64,000 nt of DNA from Butyrivibrio sp. AE3004 (GCF_000703165.1 NZ_JNLQ01000002.1:3472001-3536000); one strand, 5' to 3'. Positions 7,170 to 16,444 are shown, numbered from the stretch's first letter. Numbers and translations are program-made. Notes: generated by a model from the sequence alone, not told the origin.

Positions 7170-8987
7170 ATGCTTACACCCGACAGAATTAGCAAAGATG
7201 GACGTTTTGACAGCTTTGAAAACGGACATGTTTTACATAAGAAAAAGAAGAATCATTTACCTGCAATGGGATGGAACAGTTGGAACGCTTTTGGAAGCGG
7301 AAATACAGAGGAATTAACCAGGATAATGGCAGACAGGATGGTCCTTCTTGGGCTTGATAAACTTGGTTATGAATATGTAATTCTGGATGACGGATGCTAT
7401 AAACCTGAAAGAGTAGACGGAAAGCTATCAAATGAAGAAAACAAATTTCCAAATGGCTTTAAGGCATTGTCCGACTACATACATTCAAAGGGATTAAAAT
7501 TCGGAATGTACAATGACATAGGAACCAACCTTTGCGCAGGGGCTGCAGTGGGAACCTGTGGTCACGAGAAGGAAGATGCAGGAAGCTACATAGAATGGGG
7601 CGTTGATTTTCTGAAGGTTGATAACTGTTATTATCCCTTTGACAATGCTACTTTTTCAAATCCGGAGAATGCCGCTTACACATTTGCACCTGCGATCAAG
7701 AAAATCAGATTAATAAACAAAGCTGATGAGGGTGATAATTCTAAAGGCCAGATCCTGAAAGCAGCTGACGGCAGAATAACGGGAACACGTGCAAAGATAG
7801 AGGATGACTATGCGACAGGAATAGGGACCTATGACGGAACAGGACCTGAAGCTTCTCCTGTCGGAACAAGATGCAGCGAGCTTGTGTTTGATGTTTTGGC
7901 AGATGCTGACGAAGCGGACTTTGAGCTTTTAATTGAATATGGTCTTGGAAAAACGGAGGGGATAGGCAACTGGGTTCAAATTGCGGTTAATGATGAACTG
8001 ATATTTGATGATTTTATTTCCGAAGAGGGACGCCCTTCAGAGAAAAAAGCTGAGGTAAATGAAGAAAAAGAAGAAAGCCCTAAAATTACGTTTGAATGGA
8101 GCAAACCTTTTGCAATAAAGCTCAAAAAGGGAATGAATCATATAAGACTGATGAATCACAGAAGGCAGGAAAATACGCTTAATTCTTATGCCAGACTTTT
8201 GAAGGAACTAAATGAGATAAGTCCTGATAACGACATAATTTATTCAGCTTGTGAATGGGGAAAGACACATCCTCAGAACTGGGCTTATAAGGTATGTGAT
8301 TCGTGGCGCATTTTAAATGATATTACTTTCCGTGTCGGAAGTGACGGAGATCCGGGACATGGAGCATGGGTTCAAGACTATACCACGAGCGTGACAACAC
8401 AGTATAGCAAGGCTGTTATTATGGACGGGTTTGCCGGTCTTTCAAAAGGATGGAACGATCCGGATATGCTTATGATAGGAATGGATGGTCTAGATGAAGT
8501 TCAGTGTAAAACCCATATGACCATGTGGTGTATGATGAACTCACCACTCATGCTTGGCTTAGACCTTAGAAGAGTCACTAAAGGAGATAGTATATATAAC
8601 ATTATCGCAAATGAGGATATGATAGCACTGAACCAGGATCCTAAAGGTATACAGGCTAAGCGAGTGTTCTCAACTGCAGCTAAAGGAGAGCCGGATAAGG
8701 AATATATAAGGGACATAGACCGTGTTGATATTCTGGTTAAGCCTCTTGTAAATGATGAATTTGCGATAAGCTTTATCAATGTAAGTGATAAGGATAAGAA
8801 CGGAGAAATAAGCATTACGACCGATGAAATTGCAAAATTTCTGGGAGAACAAATCGTAAGGGCTGATAAGTATACAGTTAAAGACCTTTGGACTAAAGAC
8901 GTATCTGAAAATAGTACAGGAGTATTTAAGGTGCAGGGATTAAAGGCCTGTGACAACGTTACTTTAAGGGTTTTGCCTGTGAAATAA
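7170..8987 (+). CDS. GH27 alpha-galactosidase with a large inserted domain
   Basis: A 605-residue cytoplasmic enzyme (no signal peptide) that should remove terminal alpha-galactosyl groups from raffinose-type or galactomannan oligosaccharides. GH27 motifs are clear: MGWNSWNAFG, YVILDDGCY, then FLKVDNC with the nucleophile Asp at about 151, and SWRILNDITF with the acid/base Asp at about 384. GWNDPDML and MMNSPLMLG follow. Between the two catalytic segments, residues about 175-340 form an extra beta-rich domain not found in minimal GH27 enzymes; its LIEYGLG...WVQIAVND...KGMNHIRLMN pattern suggests a carbohydrate-binding-like sandwich. The ATG at 7170 is chosen because GGAGG lies at 7160-7164; in-frame ATGs at 7110 and 7158 have no such site. 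Confidence 0.88.
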   Translation: MLTPDRISKDGRFDSFENGHVLHKKKKNHLPAMGWNSWNAFGSGNTEELTRIMADRMVLLGLDKLGYEYVILDDGCYKPERVDGKLSNEENKFPNGFKALSDYIHSKGLKFGMYNDIGTNLCAGAAVGTCGHEKEDAGSYIEWGVDFLKVDNCYYPFDNATFSNPENAAYTFAPAIKKIRLINKADEGDNSKGQILKAADGRITGTRAKIEDDYATGIGTYDGTGPEASPVGTRCSELVFDVLADADEADFELLIEYGLGKTEGIGNWVQIAVNDELIFDDFISEEGRPSEKKAEVNEEKEESPKITFEWSKPFAIKLKKGMNHIRLMNHRRQENTLNSYARLLKELNEISPDNDIIYSACEWGKTHPQNWAYKVCDSWRILNDITFRVGSDGDPGHGAWVQDYTTSVTTQYSKAVIMDGFAGLSKGWNDPDMLMIGMDGLDEVQCKTHMTMWCMMNSPLMLGLDLRRVTKGDSIYNIIANEDMIALNQDPKGIQAKRVFSTAAKGEPDKEYIRDIDRVDILVKPLVNDEFAISFINVSDKDKNGEISITTDEIAKFLGEQIVRADKYTVKDLWTKDVSENSTGVFKVQGLKACDNVTLRVLPVK

Positions 8988-9090
8988 CCGGGGATTTACA
9001 AAGTAAAAAAGCGTGTAGACCAAGTTATGACTTCTTAAATCTAAAAATGAAAATGCGTTCAAGAATCTATAGAACATCAAATAAGTGAAA

Positions 9091-9516
9091 ATGAGTATAG
9101 AAGAATTTGTTGATTACCTGATAAATGAATATGAAGTATTCTCAGATACCAAAAAATCTCTGCAGGCGCATAATTCCTGCAGAGATTTTGAAAGTGAGAC
9201 TACAGGCTTTTTTTGGAAACAGGTAATGTCAATATATTCAGATAAGATGTTTGCTTTGCCTGTTACAAGAAAAGACGCGGCGAGAATACTGTATATATTC
9301 TACAGGGAAGTCCTTAAAATGCCTGATGTAGACTGGAACAGGGCCAAAAACCTTAAGGATATCTATGAATGCAGAGTTTGCGCCAATGCCATTGCCCAAA
9401 TGTATGAAAATGGAATATTGGAGGCAAAAGCAGAAGATGAATTTGGCACACAAGGAATTTTGACGGAAAAAGAACTGAAAGGTTCCGTAAAAACATTGAT
9501 GAGTATGATGAATTAA
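9091..9516 (+). CDS. Small hypothetical protein with SLH-like segment
   Basis: About 141 residues, no signal peptide and no membrane segment. The middle (LPVTRKDAARILYIFY) and the C-terminal part (CANAIAQMYENGIL...FGTQGILTEKEL) loosely recall S-layer homology repeats (AAxAIxxMYxxGI...FxPxxxLTRxE), but the protein lacks an export signal, so an anchoring role is doubtful. A GTG at 9085 is an alternative start; no strong ribosome binding site is visible for either. The gene stands alone between the alpha-galactosidase and the c-di-GMP locus. No function is assigned. Confidence 0.55.
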   Translation: MSIEEFVDYLINEYEVFSDTKKSLQAHNSCRDFESETTGFFWKQVMSIYSDKMFALPVTRKDAARILYIFYREVLKMPDVDWNRAKNLKDIYECRVCANAIAQMYENGILEAKAEDEFGTQGILTEKELKGSVKTLMSMMN

Positions 9517-9639
9517 CGATAAAAATACAGAGAATTATATACAAAAATAATATCAAGTTTAGAATCATATAAGATTTATTTGTTAAAGTAATAATATAAG
9601 TATATTGGCATGTTATCGCATTTTTTATGAGGGGCTGGC

Positions 9640-10797
9640 ATGACTGCACGAAGTACGAATTATTACGGCTACGACAAAGAAACTCTAAATGAATGCACAG
9701 AGCTTATCAACAGTACAAATAAAAAACATGCAGAGATTTTGAATCTGTGGTTTTTTATTGTTAATGCTTTGTGCGTATTTTTTTCGGCTTTTGGTCTTTT
9801 TAGCGTTAATCAGAGTGAACTTGGATTATACGCAGTCTATGCTGCCATATCTATTGTCTTTTTTATTATATCCAAATTTTGTGTAAAAAAAGAAACAACT
9901 TTGAGAGTATCGGTTATAGTGCTGACTATTATCCTGATATGGACTACCTATGGCATACTGATTTCAGTGGATCAGCCTTACATGGCTGCTACATTATTTA
10001 TGGTAATGATGGTAGTTCTGGCACTCTCATTTATTGCAACAATGTTCAGAGCGACCGCGTGCCTTGTGGTGTGTACGACAATTTTTGCGATGTCTTCATA
10101 TCAGGTAAAAACTGCGGCAATTGCAAGTCAGGATATCTATAATTCGATCATCATTATGATGCTTTCACTGGGACTTCATTTCGCCTTTCAGAGAGCAAGA
10201 GTTCAACAGTTTGTTACCTTTCAGAAAAATATTCAGATTCAGAGAGAACTGGAAATAAAGTCCAGCTTTGATGCGCTGACCTCTCTTCTAAATCGCGGAA
10301 GATTCTTTTCTATAGCTGCGAATATTCTGGTAAATCCACATAATGAATTCATGGCAATATGTCTGATCGACCTTGATGAGTTCAAGCAGATAAATGATAA
10401 GCTTGGTCATCAGATGGGAGATAAGGCTATCCAGATTGCGGGACAGACTATAATAGATATTCTTGGTATGGACTTGTCTGAAAAATGGTCATTCCAGGAA
10501 AAGGTTTTAAAGCAGAGAGGAAGCTTTCCCGGCAGGCTTGGAGGAGACGAGTTTATTATTTTTATAAGAGGTAAAAAGGGTCGGGAGGAAATTACAGAGA
10601 TACTGCAGAATATATTGAAGTCACTAAATCAGGTGGAGGTCGGAGAACTGCACGGAATTCATGCTTCCTTTGGAGTCACTGAGATTACTCCTGAGGATAA
10701 TGATATAGATGTTGCTTATAAACGTGCTGATGAAGCATTATACGAATCTAAGAGAGCGGGAAAGAACCAAATTCGATTCAAGGATGCACCTGGATAA
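9640..10797 (+). CDS. Membrane-bound GGDEF diguanylate cyclase
   Basis: A 385-residue protein: residues about 30-195 hold six hydrophobic segments without a large external loop, followed by a GGDEF domain. The domain starts at FDALTSLLNRGRF, has the substrate/metal strand CLIDLDEFKQINDKLGH, and an intact GRLGGDEFIIF active loop, so c-di-GMP synthesis from GTP is expected. About 25 extra residues lie before the active loop, and no RxxD product-inhibition site is visible at the usual place. GAGGGG precedes the ATG. The HD-GYP gene follows 16 bases after the stop and the solute-binding gene after that, forming one apparent operon. Confidence 0.88.
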   Translation: MTARSTNYYGYDKETLNECTELINSTNKKHAEILNLWFFIVNALCVFFSAFGLFSVNQSELGLYAVYAAISIVFFIISKFCVKKETTLRVSVIVLTIILIWTTYGILISVDQPYMAATLFMVMMVVLALSFIATMFRATACLVVCTTIFAMSSYQVKTAAIASQDIYNSIIIMMLSLGLHFAFQRARVQQFVTFQKNIQIQRELEIKSSFDALTSLLNRGRFFSIAANILVNPHNEFMAICLIDLDEFKQINDKLGHQMGDKAIQIAGQTIIDILGMDLSEKWSFQEKVLKQRGSFPGRLGGDEFIIFIRGKKGREEITEILQNILKSLNQVEVGELHGIHASFGVTEITPEDNDIDVAYKRADEALYESKRAGKNQIRFKDAPG

Positions 10798-10813
10798 GAG
10801 GAGACGCTTTACT

Positions 10814-11548
10814 ATGATTTTAATGAGAAAAAGAGATTTCAATCTGCTCATCTTTTTTATAATTGTATTCGTAGTGCTTGCGCTTATCACCGGGTATAAG
10901 CATTACAAGAGCAAAAGACGAACAGTCATGCTGCTTGAGCTACTGATAGGGATTGTAGAAGCGGACAATCCGAATCTTGACGGTCATTCATTACATGTTC
11001 ATAATCTGACGATGCTGTTATACGAGTTTATGCCTTATTTTACCAAGCTCAAAGTAAATGAGATGGATCTTCACTATGCATCTTTACTGCTGGATATCGG
11101 AAAAAGAGGGATTCCCTGTCAGATAATGGACAGAGCAGGTAAGCTTGGACAGACGGATTGGGACATAATAAAGAAACACCCTGAAATAGCCCTTGAAATG
11201 ATGAAGGATGTTCCGGGATTTGAGAAGGTGTTTTCTTACATCCTCTATCATCATGAGAGGATGGACGGCAAAGGATATCATCAGCTTAGCGGTGAGCAGA
11301 TACCCTTTGGAGCAAGGATGATAGCTGTAACAGATACCTATTCGGCTATAACGATGAATCGATCATACAGGCCTTCACTATCCTATGCAGAAGCAATCTC
11401 CGAGCTGCGTATGGCTGCAGGAACACAGCTTGATGAAGAGATTGTGAATTACTTTTGCAATATACCGATGAAAAAAATTGATGCCTGTATGGAAGACGTA
11501 AGAAATAAAATGGAGAGGTTTTCGGATGACAGAAGGGGGAATACCTGA
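10814..11548 (+). CDS. HD-GYP-family protein with a substituted HD dyad
   Basis: About 244 residues: one N-terminal membrane segment (residues 9-27), then an HD-GYP domain. Visible family marks are DGHSLHVHNL, the helix with KHPEIALEMM, HHERMDGKGYH and ARMIAVTDTYSAI. Where the family has LLHDIGK-x-GIP this protein reads LLLDIGKRGIP, so the metal-binding His of the HD dyad is Leu at about residue 93; the GYP proline is His and the second Asp of D-x-x-D is Ser. The remaining metal-ligand histidines are present. It may therefore be an inactive c-di-GMP binding module rather than a phosphodiesterase. GAGGAG at 10799-10804 fits the ATG at 10814. Confidence 0.8.
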   Translation: MILMRKRDFNLLIFFIIVFVVLALITGYKHYKSKRRTVMLLELLIGIVEADNPNLDGHSLHVHNLTMLLYEFMPYFTKLKVNEMDLHYASLLLDIGKRGIPCQIMDRAGKLGQTDWDIIKKHPEIALEMMKDVPGFEKVFSYILYHHERMDGKGYHQLSGEQIPFGARMIAVTDTYSAITMNRSYRPSLSYAEAISELRMAAGTQLDEEIVNYFCNIPMKKIDACMEDVRNKMERFSDDRRGNT

Positions 11549-11550
11549 GA

Positions 11551-12807
11551 ATGAAGGTGAAAAGATTATTTTCCGTCATGCTGATAGTGGCCCTTATGAC
11601 CGGAGTTTTGTCATGCGGACAAAAAAATATGAATAAGGATGTCAGCGGAGTTGACCCGGATACGGCACCGCATATTACGGTGGCACTAAGATCAGGTGTA
11701 TATTCCGATGCCATAAAGTCATGCATTGTCAAATTTGAAACCAATAACCAGGTAATCTGTGATGTTCTTGAGCTTGGTGAGGATGAACTTCACAGTGCAA
11801 TATTGGATGATTCGGAGAATGCAGAGGGGCAGTACGATCTTTGCATGGTGGACGGATCATGGATGGCAGAAATGACAGGAAGAGATGTTCTTCTCAATCT
11901 CTCAGAAGAGGGATATGAGCTGGACGATGACATAATCAAAGCTACCAAGGCCATATGCTATAAAGATGGGAATGTTTATCTTGCTCCTTATTACGGGAAT
12001 GTGACAGTGCTGCTTTTTAATAAAAAGGTGATTGATCAGGCAGGCTTTAGTCCGGAACAGATTACATCACTTGAGGATATCAAAAAGATCTGCACAGCTG
12101 CTAAAAATAAGGGAAATCTTGGATTTATGTACAGAGGGGATTCTCCGAACAACTATGTTGTTGATTTTCTTCCCATTCTCCGCTCCTATGGCGGATGGGT
12201 TGTGGATGAAAATAATAATCCGACGATCAATACTAAGGAATTTAAGAATGCCCTGATTTTTTACATGGATCTGATTGATACAGGAAAAGCCGAAAGCAGG
12301 GATTCCCTCATAATGGCTATAGCCAATGGTGCAGCAGCCATGGCGGTAGGATGGCCCGGGTGGTATACACCGACAGCCAGATCATCATCTGACTACATTG
12401 CCATAACTGGAAAAGTTACAAATGACAGCGAGGAATACAACGCAAATGTGTATGGTATATGGACGGTAGGTATTCCTAAGAACAGTACAAAGAAAGATCT
12501 GGCTATTTTACTCCTTAAATATCTGATGGATCCCGAGGTTCAAAAGGGCACTATCGAATACGGCGGAGTGCCCTGCAGATATTCAAGTCTTACTGATGAA
12601 GAGGTTATTAAGGAAAATCCACCTTTCAAGGCGGTTTTCAAGGCACTTGAGAATGGCGTGTACAGACCGGTAATGGAAGAGTGGCCGGATTTTTATACTA
12701 TTCTGGGTAATAAGATGGAGCTCATCATAAACGGAGAAAAAGGAATTGATGAGGGGCTAAATGAGGCCCAGGCAGAATTGGAAGAAATGCTGAACAGAAA
12801 GGAATAA
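11551..12807 (+). CDS. Extracellular solute-binding lipoprotein (orphan, family 1)
   Basis: A 418-residue family-1 solute-binding protein. The N-terminus is a lipoprotein signal (VALMTGVLSCGQK, with Cys at about 24 as the lipidation site). The body has the usual sugar-binding pattern, for example YDLCMVDGSWMAEM, YLAPYYGNVTVLLFNKKV and AVGWPGW. No permease or ATPase gene is near; instead it begins 3 bases after the HD-GYP stop and is the last gene of the c-di-GMP operon. This arrangement suggests a ligand-sensing role on the outer face of the membrane for the cyclic-di-GMP proteins, though it may also serve a transporter elsewhere. Confidence 0.82.
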   Translation: MKVKRLFSVMLIVALMTGVLSCGQKNMNKDVSGVDPDTAPHITVALRSGVYSDAIKSCIVKFETNNQVICDVLELGEDELHSAILDDSENAEGQYDLCMVDGSWMAEMTGRDVLLNLSEEGYELDDDIIKATKAICYKDGNVYLAPYYGNVTVLLFNKKVIDQAGFSPEQITSLEDIKKICTAAKNKGNLGFMYRGDSPNNYVVDFLPILRSYGGWVVDENNNPTINTKEFKNALIFYMDLIDTGKAESRDSLIMAIANGAAAMAVGWPGWYTPTARSSSDYIAITGKVTNDSEEYNANVYGIWTVGIPKNSTKKDLAILLLKYLMDPEVQKGTIEYGGVPCRYSSLTDEEVIKENPPFKAVFKALENGVYRPVMEEWPDFYTILGNKMELIINGEKGIDEGLNEAQAELEEMLNRKE

Positions 12808-12821
12808 ACGATAAGCATATT

Positions 12822-12856
12822 AAAAGACCTTCCAGGAAATATTGGGAAGGTCTTAT
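12822..12856. terminator. Bidirectional terminator between convergent c-di-GMP genes
   Basis: AAGACCTTCC (12824-12833) pairs perfectly with GGAAGGTCTT (12845-12854). Both flanks are A/T-rich, so it can stop the + strand solute-binding operon and the - strand GGDEF pair, whose stop codon overlaps the stem. Confidence 0.75.
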
Positions 12857-14541
12857 AATCTTGCTGCAATTCCAAGCTTTGCATGCATTATCTTTTTATT
12901 TTCATACATTCGTTTGTCGGCGAGAAGGTAAACGCTGTGGGAGTCTTTCTGTGGAACCTCAGTGCTGAAAGCATATCCTGAAGCTACACTTCTTCTAAAG
13001 CCGGGATAAAGAATATTTTTGACTTCCAGGGCATCCTTAAGCCTTGTAAGGATGTTATCAACCTCTTCGAAATATGGCTCTTTTAATATAGCAACAAATT
13101 CATCTCCGCCAATTCTGGCGATAAATCCCTTATCCTCAAAGCACTGTTTTAGAACAGATGAAAATTCAAGAAGATATTTATCACCTGCGGCATGGCCGGA
13201 TTTATCATTAATTTCCTTAAGGCCGTTTAAATCCAGGCTTATTATACAGTAATCATCAGAGCCGGAATCAAGATCTGCCATATACTTATCGTATCTGGAT
13301 CTGTTCGGAAGATCTGTAAGACCGTCTGCATAAGCAAGGTGAGTGAGGGATGCATATTCTTTTCGCATGGCAAAGGACTCTGAAATATAGATAAAGTAGT
13401 TTATCAGGTTTGCAAACACGAAAATAAGGCCGCCCATTGGTATAAGTCTTACAGTTACGAGAGATGCGGGGACTATATGTAAAATCTCCAATGTGAAAGC
13501 AATAAAATTAATTATGTATGAGAACGAAAAAAATACCAGACCTATAAGCTGTATGATCTCAGATGGCAGCAGCTTTTTCTGTTTTATATCCTTAATTATT
13601 ATAACAATAAGGAAAACGGAACACATAAGAGAGATACACTGGAAATAGCGAAGAGTCTGATTCATGCGTGCTATGCCTGTAAAATGAAGCAAAATCAGAA
13701 AAATGCAAATAATGGAACTCGTGCTTGCAATGACAAGGAAAATCCAGTCTTTGTAGTGCTCCTCAATACAGCCTATTATCAGGTATGTCAGAGGGACCAT
13801 TATGTAGAGTGACAAATATTCGATTTCGGTTGCCTTGCCATAGGTGTTGATAAAGAAATCTATTAACCTAAAGTAGCTAAGCATCCATATTCCAAGAAAA
13901 ATAAACAGTATGGATGAAAACAACTGAGAAAGGATGCTTGGCAATGTTTTGTAAAAACTGAGAGTGATGATCAAAAAGGCTATACCGAAAATAATGAGGA
14001 ATATTGAGGTTGCAAGAGGAAACATATTCTTGAAAATAAAGGCTCTTACAACATCATGATATTCTCCGTAGGTCGGAGAGTTAAAGTAGCTGTATGCACT
14101 GTCTTCTGAGATATACAGATAAATATCAAGCTGTGTATCTTTATCTTTTAAAGGGATGGTCACAACATTGTAAGTGCATCCGATAAAACGATCTTCATTT
14201 AAATAATCGGTATACTTGGAAAGAAACAATTCTTTATCAATATATACCTCGACAGCGGAGTATCTTGAGAGAAACATGAGTGTCGGAAATGTGTAGTCTG
14301 AGCTTTGGGGCAGAGTATTTGAAAGCTTTACAACTTCCCCTTTTTTTATGGAAGAGAAAAGCTTGCCTATTGATTCAGAGGACATATTTTCATATGTTTT
14401 CTCATTATGCTCCACGGTCCAGCCATTATCCAAAGTCTTCACAGACTGCGTATACTTGGGAAGAAATAAAAAATGGCATATTGAAATTAGGACAATAAAA
14501 GTAAGTAGTGCGATTATAAGGAAATTTATGCGTTTATACAT
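12853..14541 (-). CDS. Membrane GGDEF diguanylate cyclase with extracytoplasmic sensor domain (second of pair)
   Basis: About 562 residues. A signal-anchor helix (residues 4-24) is followed by about 160 residues outside the membrane, then seven or so hydrophobic segments to about residue 385 (a 7TMR-DISM-like layout), and a C-terminal GGDEF domain. The domain has YADGLTDLPNRSRY, IISLDLNGLKEIND and an intact ARIGGDEFVAIL loop; no RxxD inhibitory site is seen. AGGGAGG lies 11 bases before the ATG at 14541; an in-frame GTG at 14553 touches that site and is less likely. The start overlaps the stop of the preceding GGDEF gene by 8 bases, so translation is probably coupled. Confidence 0.88.
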   Translation of the reverse strand: MYKRINFLIIALLTFIVLISICHFLFLPKYTQSVKTLDNGWTVEHNEKTYENMSSESIGKLFSSIKKGEVVKLSNTLPQSSDYTFPTLMFLSRYSAVEVYIDKELFLSKYTDYLNEDRFIGCTYNVVTIPLKDKDTQLDIYLYISEDSAYSYFNSPTYGEYHDVVRAFIFKNMFPLATSIFLIIFGIAFLIITLSFYKTLPSILSQLFSSILFIFLGIWMLSYFRLIDFFINTYGKATEIEYLSLYIMVPLTYLIIGCIEEHYKDWIFLVIASTSSIICIFLILLHFTGIARMNQTLRYFQCISLMCSVFLIVIIIKDIKQKKLLPSEIIQLIGLVFFSFSYIINFIAFTLEILHIVPASLVTVRLIPMGGLIFVFANLINYFIYISESFAMRKEYASLTHLAYADGLTDLPNRSRYDKYMADLDSGSDDYCIISLDLNGLKEINDKSGHAAGDKYLLEFSSVLKQCFEDKGFIARIGGDEFVAILKEPYFEEVDNILTRLKDALEVKNILYPGFRRSVASGYAFSTEVPQKDSHSVYLLADKRMYENKKIMHAKLGIAARL

Positions 14542-16315
14542 GATCTGCTTCACCTCCCTTCGGTTCGGAAGTAGTGCTCATGATATCATTTACAAAACGA
14601 TCAAGTTTTGCAGCGTGGTGGGCTTCTTTTTCCTTATACATACGATTATCAGCGAGAACAAATACGCTGTTGGCATCGTTTTCATTGGCTTCATTACTGT
14701 AGGCAAAGCCGCATGAGGCAGAAAGATTTATGGTTTTTTCGCTCTTGTTAAAGATTTCCATACGTGATTTTAAGTCATATATCATGTCCTCGCAGACGTG
14801 TGGCCTTGGCTGCTCGATAGCAACGAGGAATTCATCGCCTCCGGTTCTTCCTATCAGCTGTGCACCTACAAAGGCCTGCTTCATAATGTCGGCAAAGGAC
14901 TTGATCATTCGATCGCCTTCCTGATGGCCAAGACTGTCATTTACTGTTTTTAAGTTGTCAAGGTCAAGACTGATGATGGCAAATCTTCCATGAACCGCAG
15001 CCATATACTGCATGCATTTTGCTCTGTTCATAAGTCCTGTGAGAGAATCGGTATAGGCAAGACCTTCAAGATGTTCTTTCATATAAACAGCATTAATATG
15101 CTCTATTCCGTGATAGAAATAGAATACAAAAAGTGTGAGCACGAAGCATAGAGCGCCTATTGTCATAAAATTAATATCTACATAAGCTTCTCCGCCGCCA
15201 AAAAAGAATTTAAGGATATTGTATTTTATTATATCCACTACGGAACACAGGATGAAGATGGCAAGTCCTATAACCAGGATACTGTCTGATGTCATACCCG
15301 TGTATTCAGGAGTGCTTGTTCTTTCCTTATAATGCTTTACCAAATTAAGAACCAGCTGAGGAAGTATTATTACAGCTTCCGTCAGAGCTATTAAGTGCAG
15401 AAGAAAAACAAATATATTGATATGAATTATTGAAGTCAGATGCAGGATCAGCGTGATAACAGGGAACAATATGTTTATGGCACTTATTACTTTATTCAGA
15501 TTAGAATTAAGCTCCGGATGTGATGAAATAAGAAAAGATATGATAGCAAAGGGAACGGAATAAAGTGATACATATTCAAGCACGCAGAAATAAGAGTCAG
15601 CATCGGAAATAAAACAGAATATATCGTTAAACGCAAGATTATAGGCACCAAGGACGAAGGAAATCACTGAACTGAATATAAGTGACAGGTCATGGCTGTG
15701 ATACATATAAAGATATGATGAAAGAGTAAGCAAAAGAAATGCAAATAGAGTAAGGAATCCTCCGATAAAAAAAGGGAGTCTTCTGCTTTGCAAAAAACCA
15801 TGTTCCAGGTCAAATCGGTTCCCGTATTGTACAGAGGCTAAGCCTGAAAAAGAATCTTCTTCCGTAGCTTCGAGTTTTATTGTAAAAGTCTTTCCTTCCG
15901 GATGTTCGATTTTGTTAAGCGGTACAAAATTATAATGTTTTGGAACCATTCGTCCTGCTTCTTTATAATCGTTGCCATAGGTGTAGATGACCTTATCATC
16001 CACTGTGACGGTAACAACCGCCAGCATGGATCTGAACATAATGCAGGCAGAGGGCACATAATAAGAAGGAATTTTGTTGCTTAAGACAACGATATCACCC
16101 TTGTGGGAGGCACCAAGATTGATGTCGGTTAGTTTTGCATCATCAAGATGTGTCTGGTCATAACTAACAGACCATCCGGTATCAAGGACAGTCTTATAGT
16201 AAGTGCTTGGTGTGGTCAAAAAGGAACTGCCGAACAAGACAAGTATTACAGGAACTAATATTATCAGAATAGGCAGCAGCCACACATTTATGTGTAGATA
16301 ATCACGTAACCGCAT
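14534..16315 (-). CDS. Membrane GGDEF diguanylate cyclase with extracytoplasmic sensor domain (first of pair)
   Basis: A 593-residue paralogue of the gene downstream: N-terminal anchor (about 14-34), an external domain of about 150 residues, seven hydrophobic segments (about 185-405), then GGDEF. Motifs are YTDSLTGLMNRAKC, IISLDLDNLKTVNDSLGH and GRTGGDEFLVAI, so it should be catalytically competent; the inhibitory RxxD is absent. AGGAGA sits just before the ATG. The external domains of the two paralogues share a layout (an aromatic NGWTVEHN or TGWSVSYDQ start) but differ enough to see different signals. Confidence 0.88.
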   Translation of the reverse strand: MRLRDYLHINVWLLPILIILVPVILVLFGSSFLTTPSTYYKTVLDTGWSVSYDQTHLDDAKLTDINLGASHKGDIVVLSNKIPSYYVPSACIMFRSMLAVVTVTVDDKVIYTYGNDYKEAGRMVPKHYNFVPLNKIEHPEGKTFTIKLEATEEDSFSGLASVQYGNRFDLEHGFLQSRRLPFFIGGFLTLFAFLLLTLSSYLYMYHSHDLSLIFSSVISFVLGAYNLAFNDIFCFISDADSYFCVLEYVSLYSVPFAIISFLISSHPELNSNLNKVISAINILFPVITLILHLTSIIHINIFVFLLHLIALTEAVIILPQLVLNLVKHYKERTSTPEYTGMTSDSILVIGLAIFILCSVVDIIKYNILKFFFGGGEAYVDINFMTIGALCFVLTLFVFYFYHGIEHINAVYMKEHLEGLAYTDSLTGLMNRAKCMQYMAAVHGRFAIISLDLDNLKTVNDSLGHQEGDRMIKSFADIMKQAFVGAQLIGRTGGDEFLVAIEQPRPHVCEDMIYDLKSRMEIFNKSEKTINLSASCGFAYSNEANENDANSVFVLADNRMYKEKEAHHAAKLDRFVNDIMSTTSEPKGGEADHV

Positions 16316-16399
16316 AATAGTCTCCTAGCTTTAAGTATAGCAACAAACGGGAGACCATTTTATTAAAAAAGAGTGACGTTTGTGAATTTTATATAATAA

Positions 16400-16430
16400 A
16401 AGACCTTACCGAAAAATTTGGTAAGGTCTC
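16400..16430 (-). terminator. Terminator of the SPFH / zinc-ribbon / TPM operon
   Basis: AGACCTTACC (16401-16410) pairs with GGTAAGGTCT (16420-16429). On the - strand the stem is followed by TTTTATTATA, a reasonable T tract, and it lies 15 bases after the stop of the TPM gene. Confidence 0.75.
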
Positions 16431-16444
16431 TATAATATCTGATA

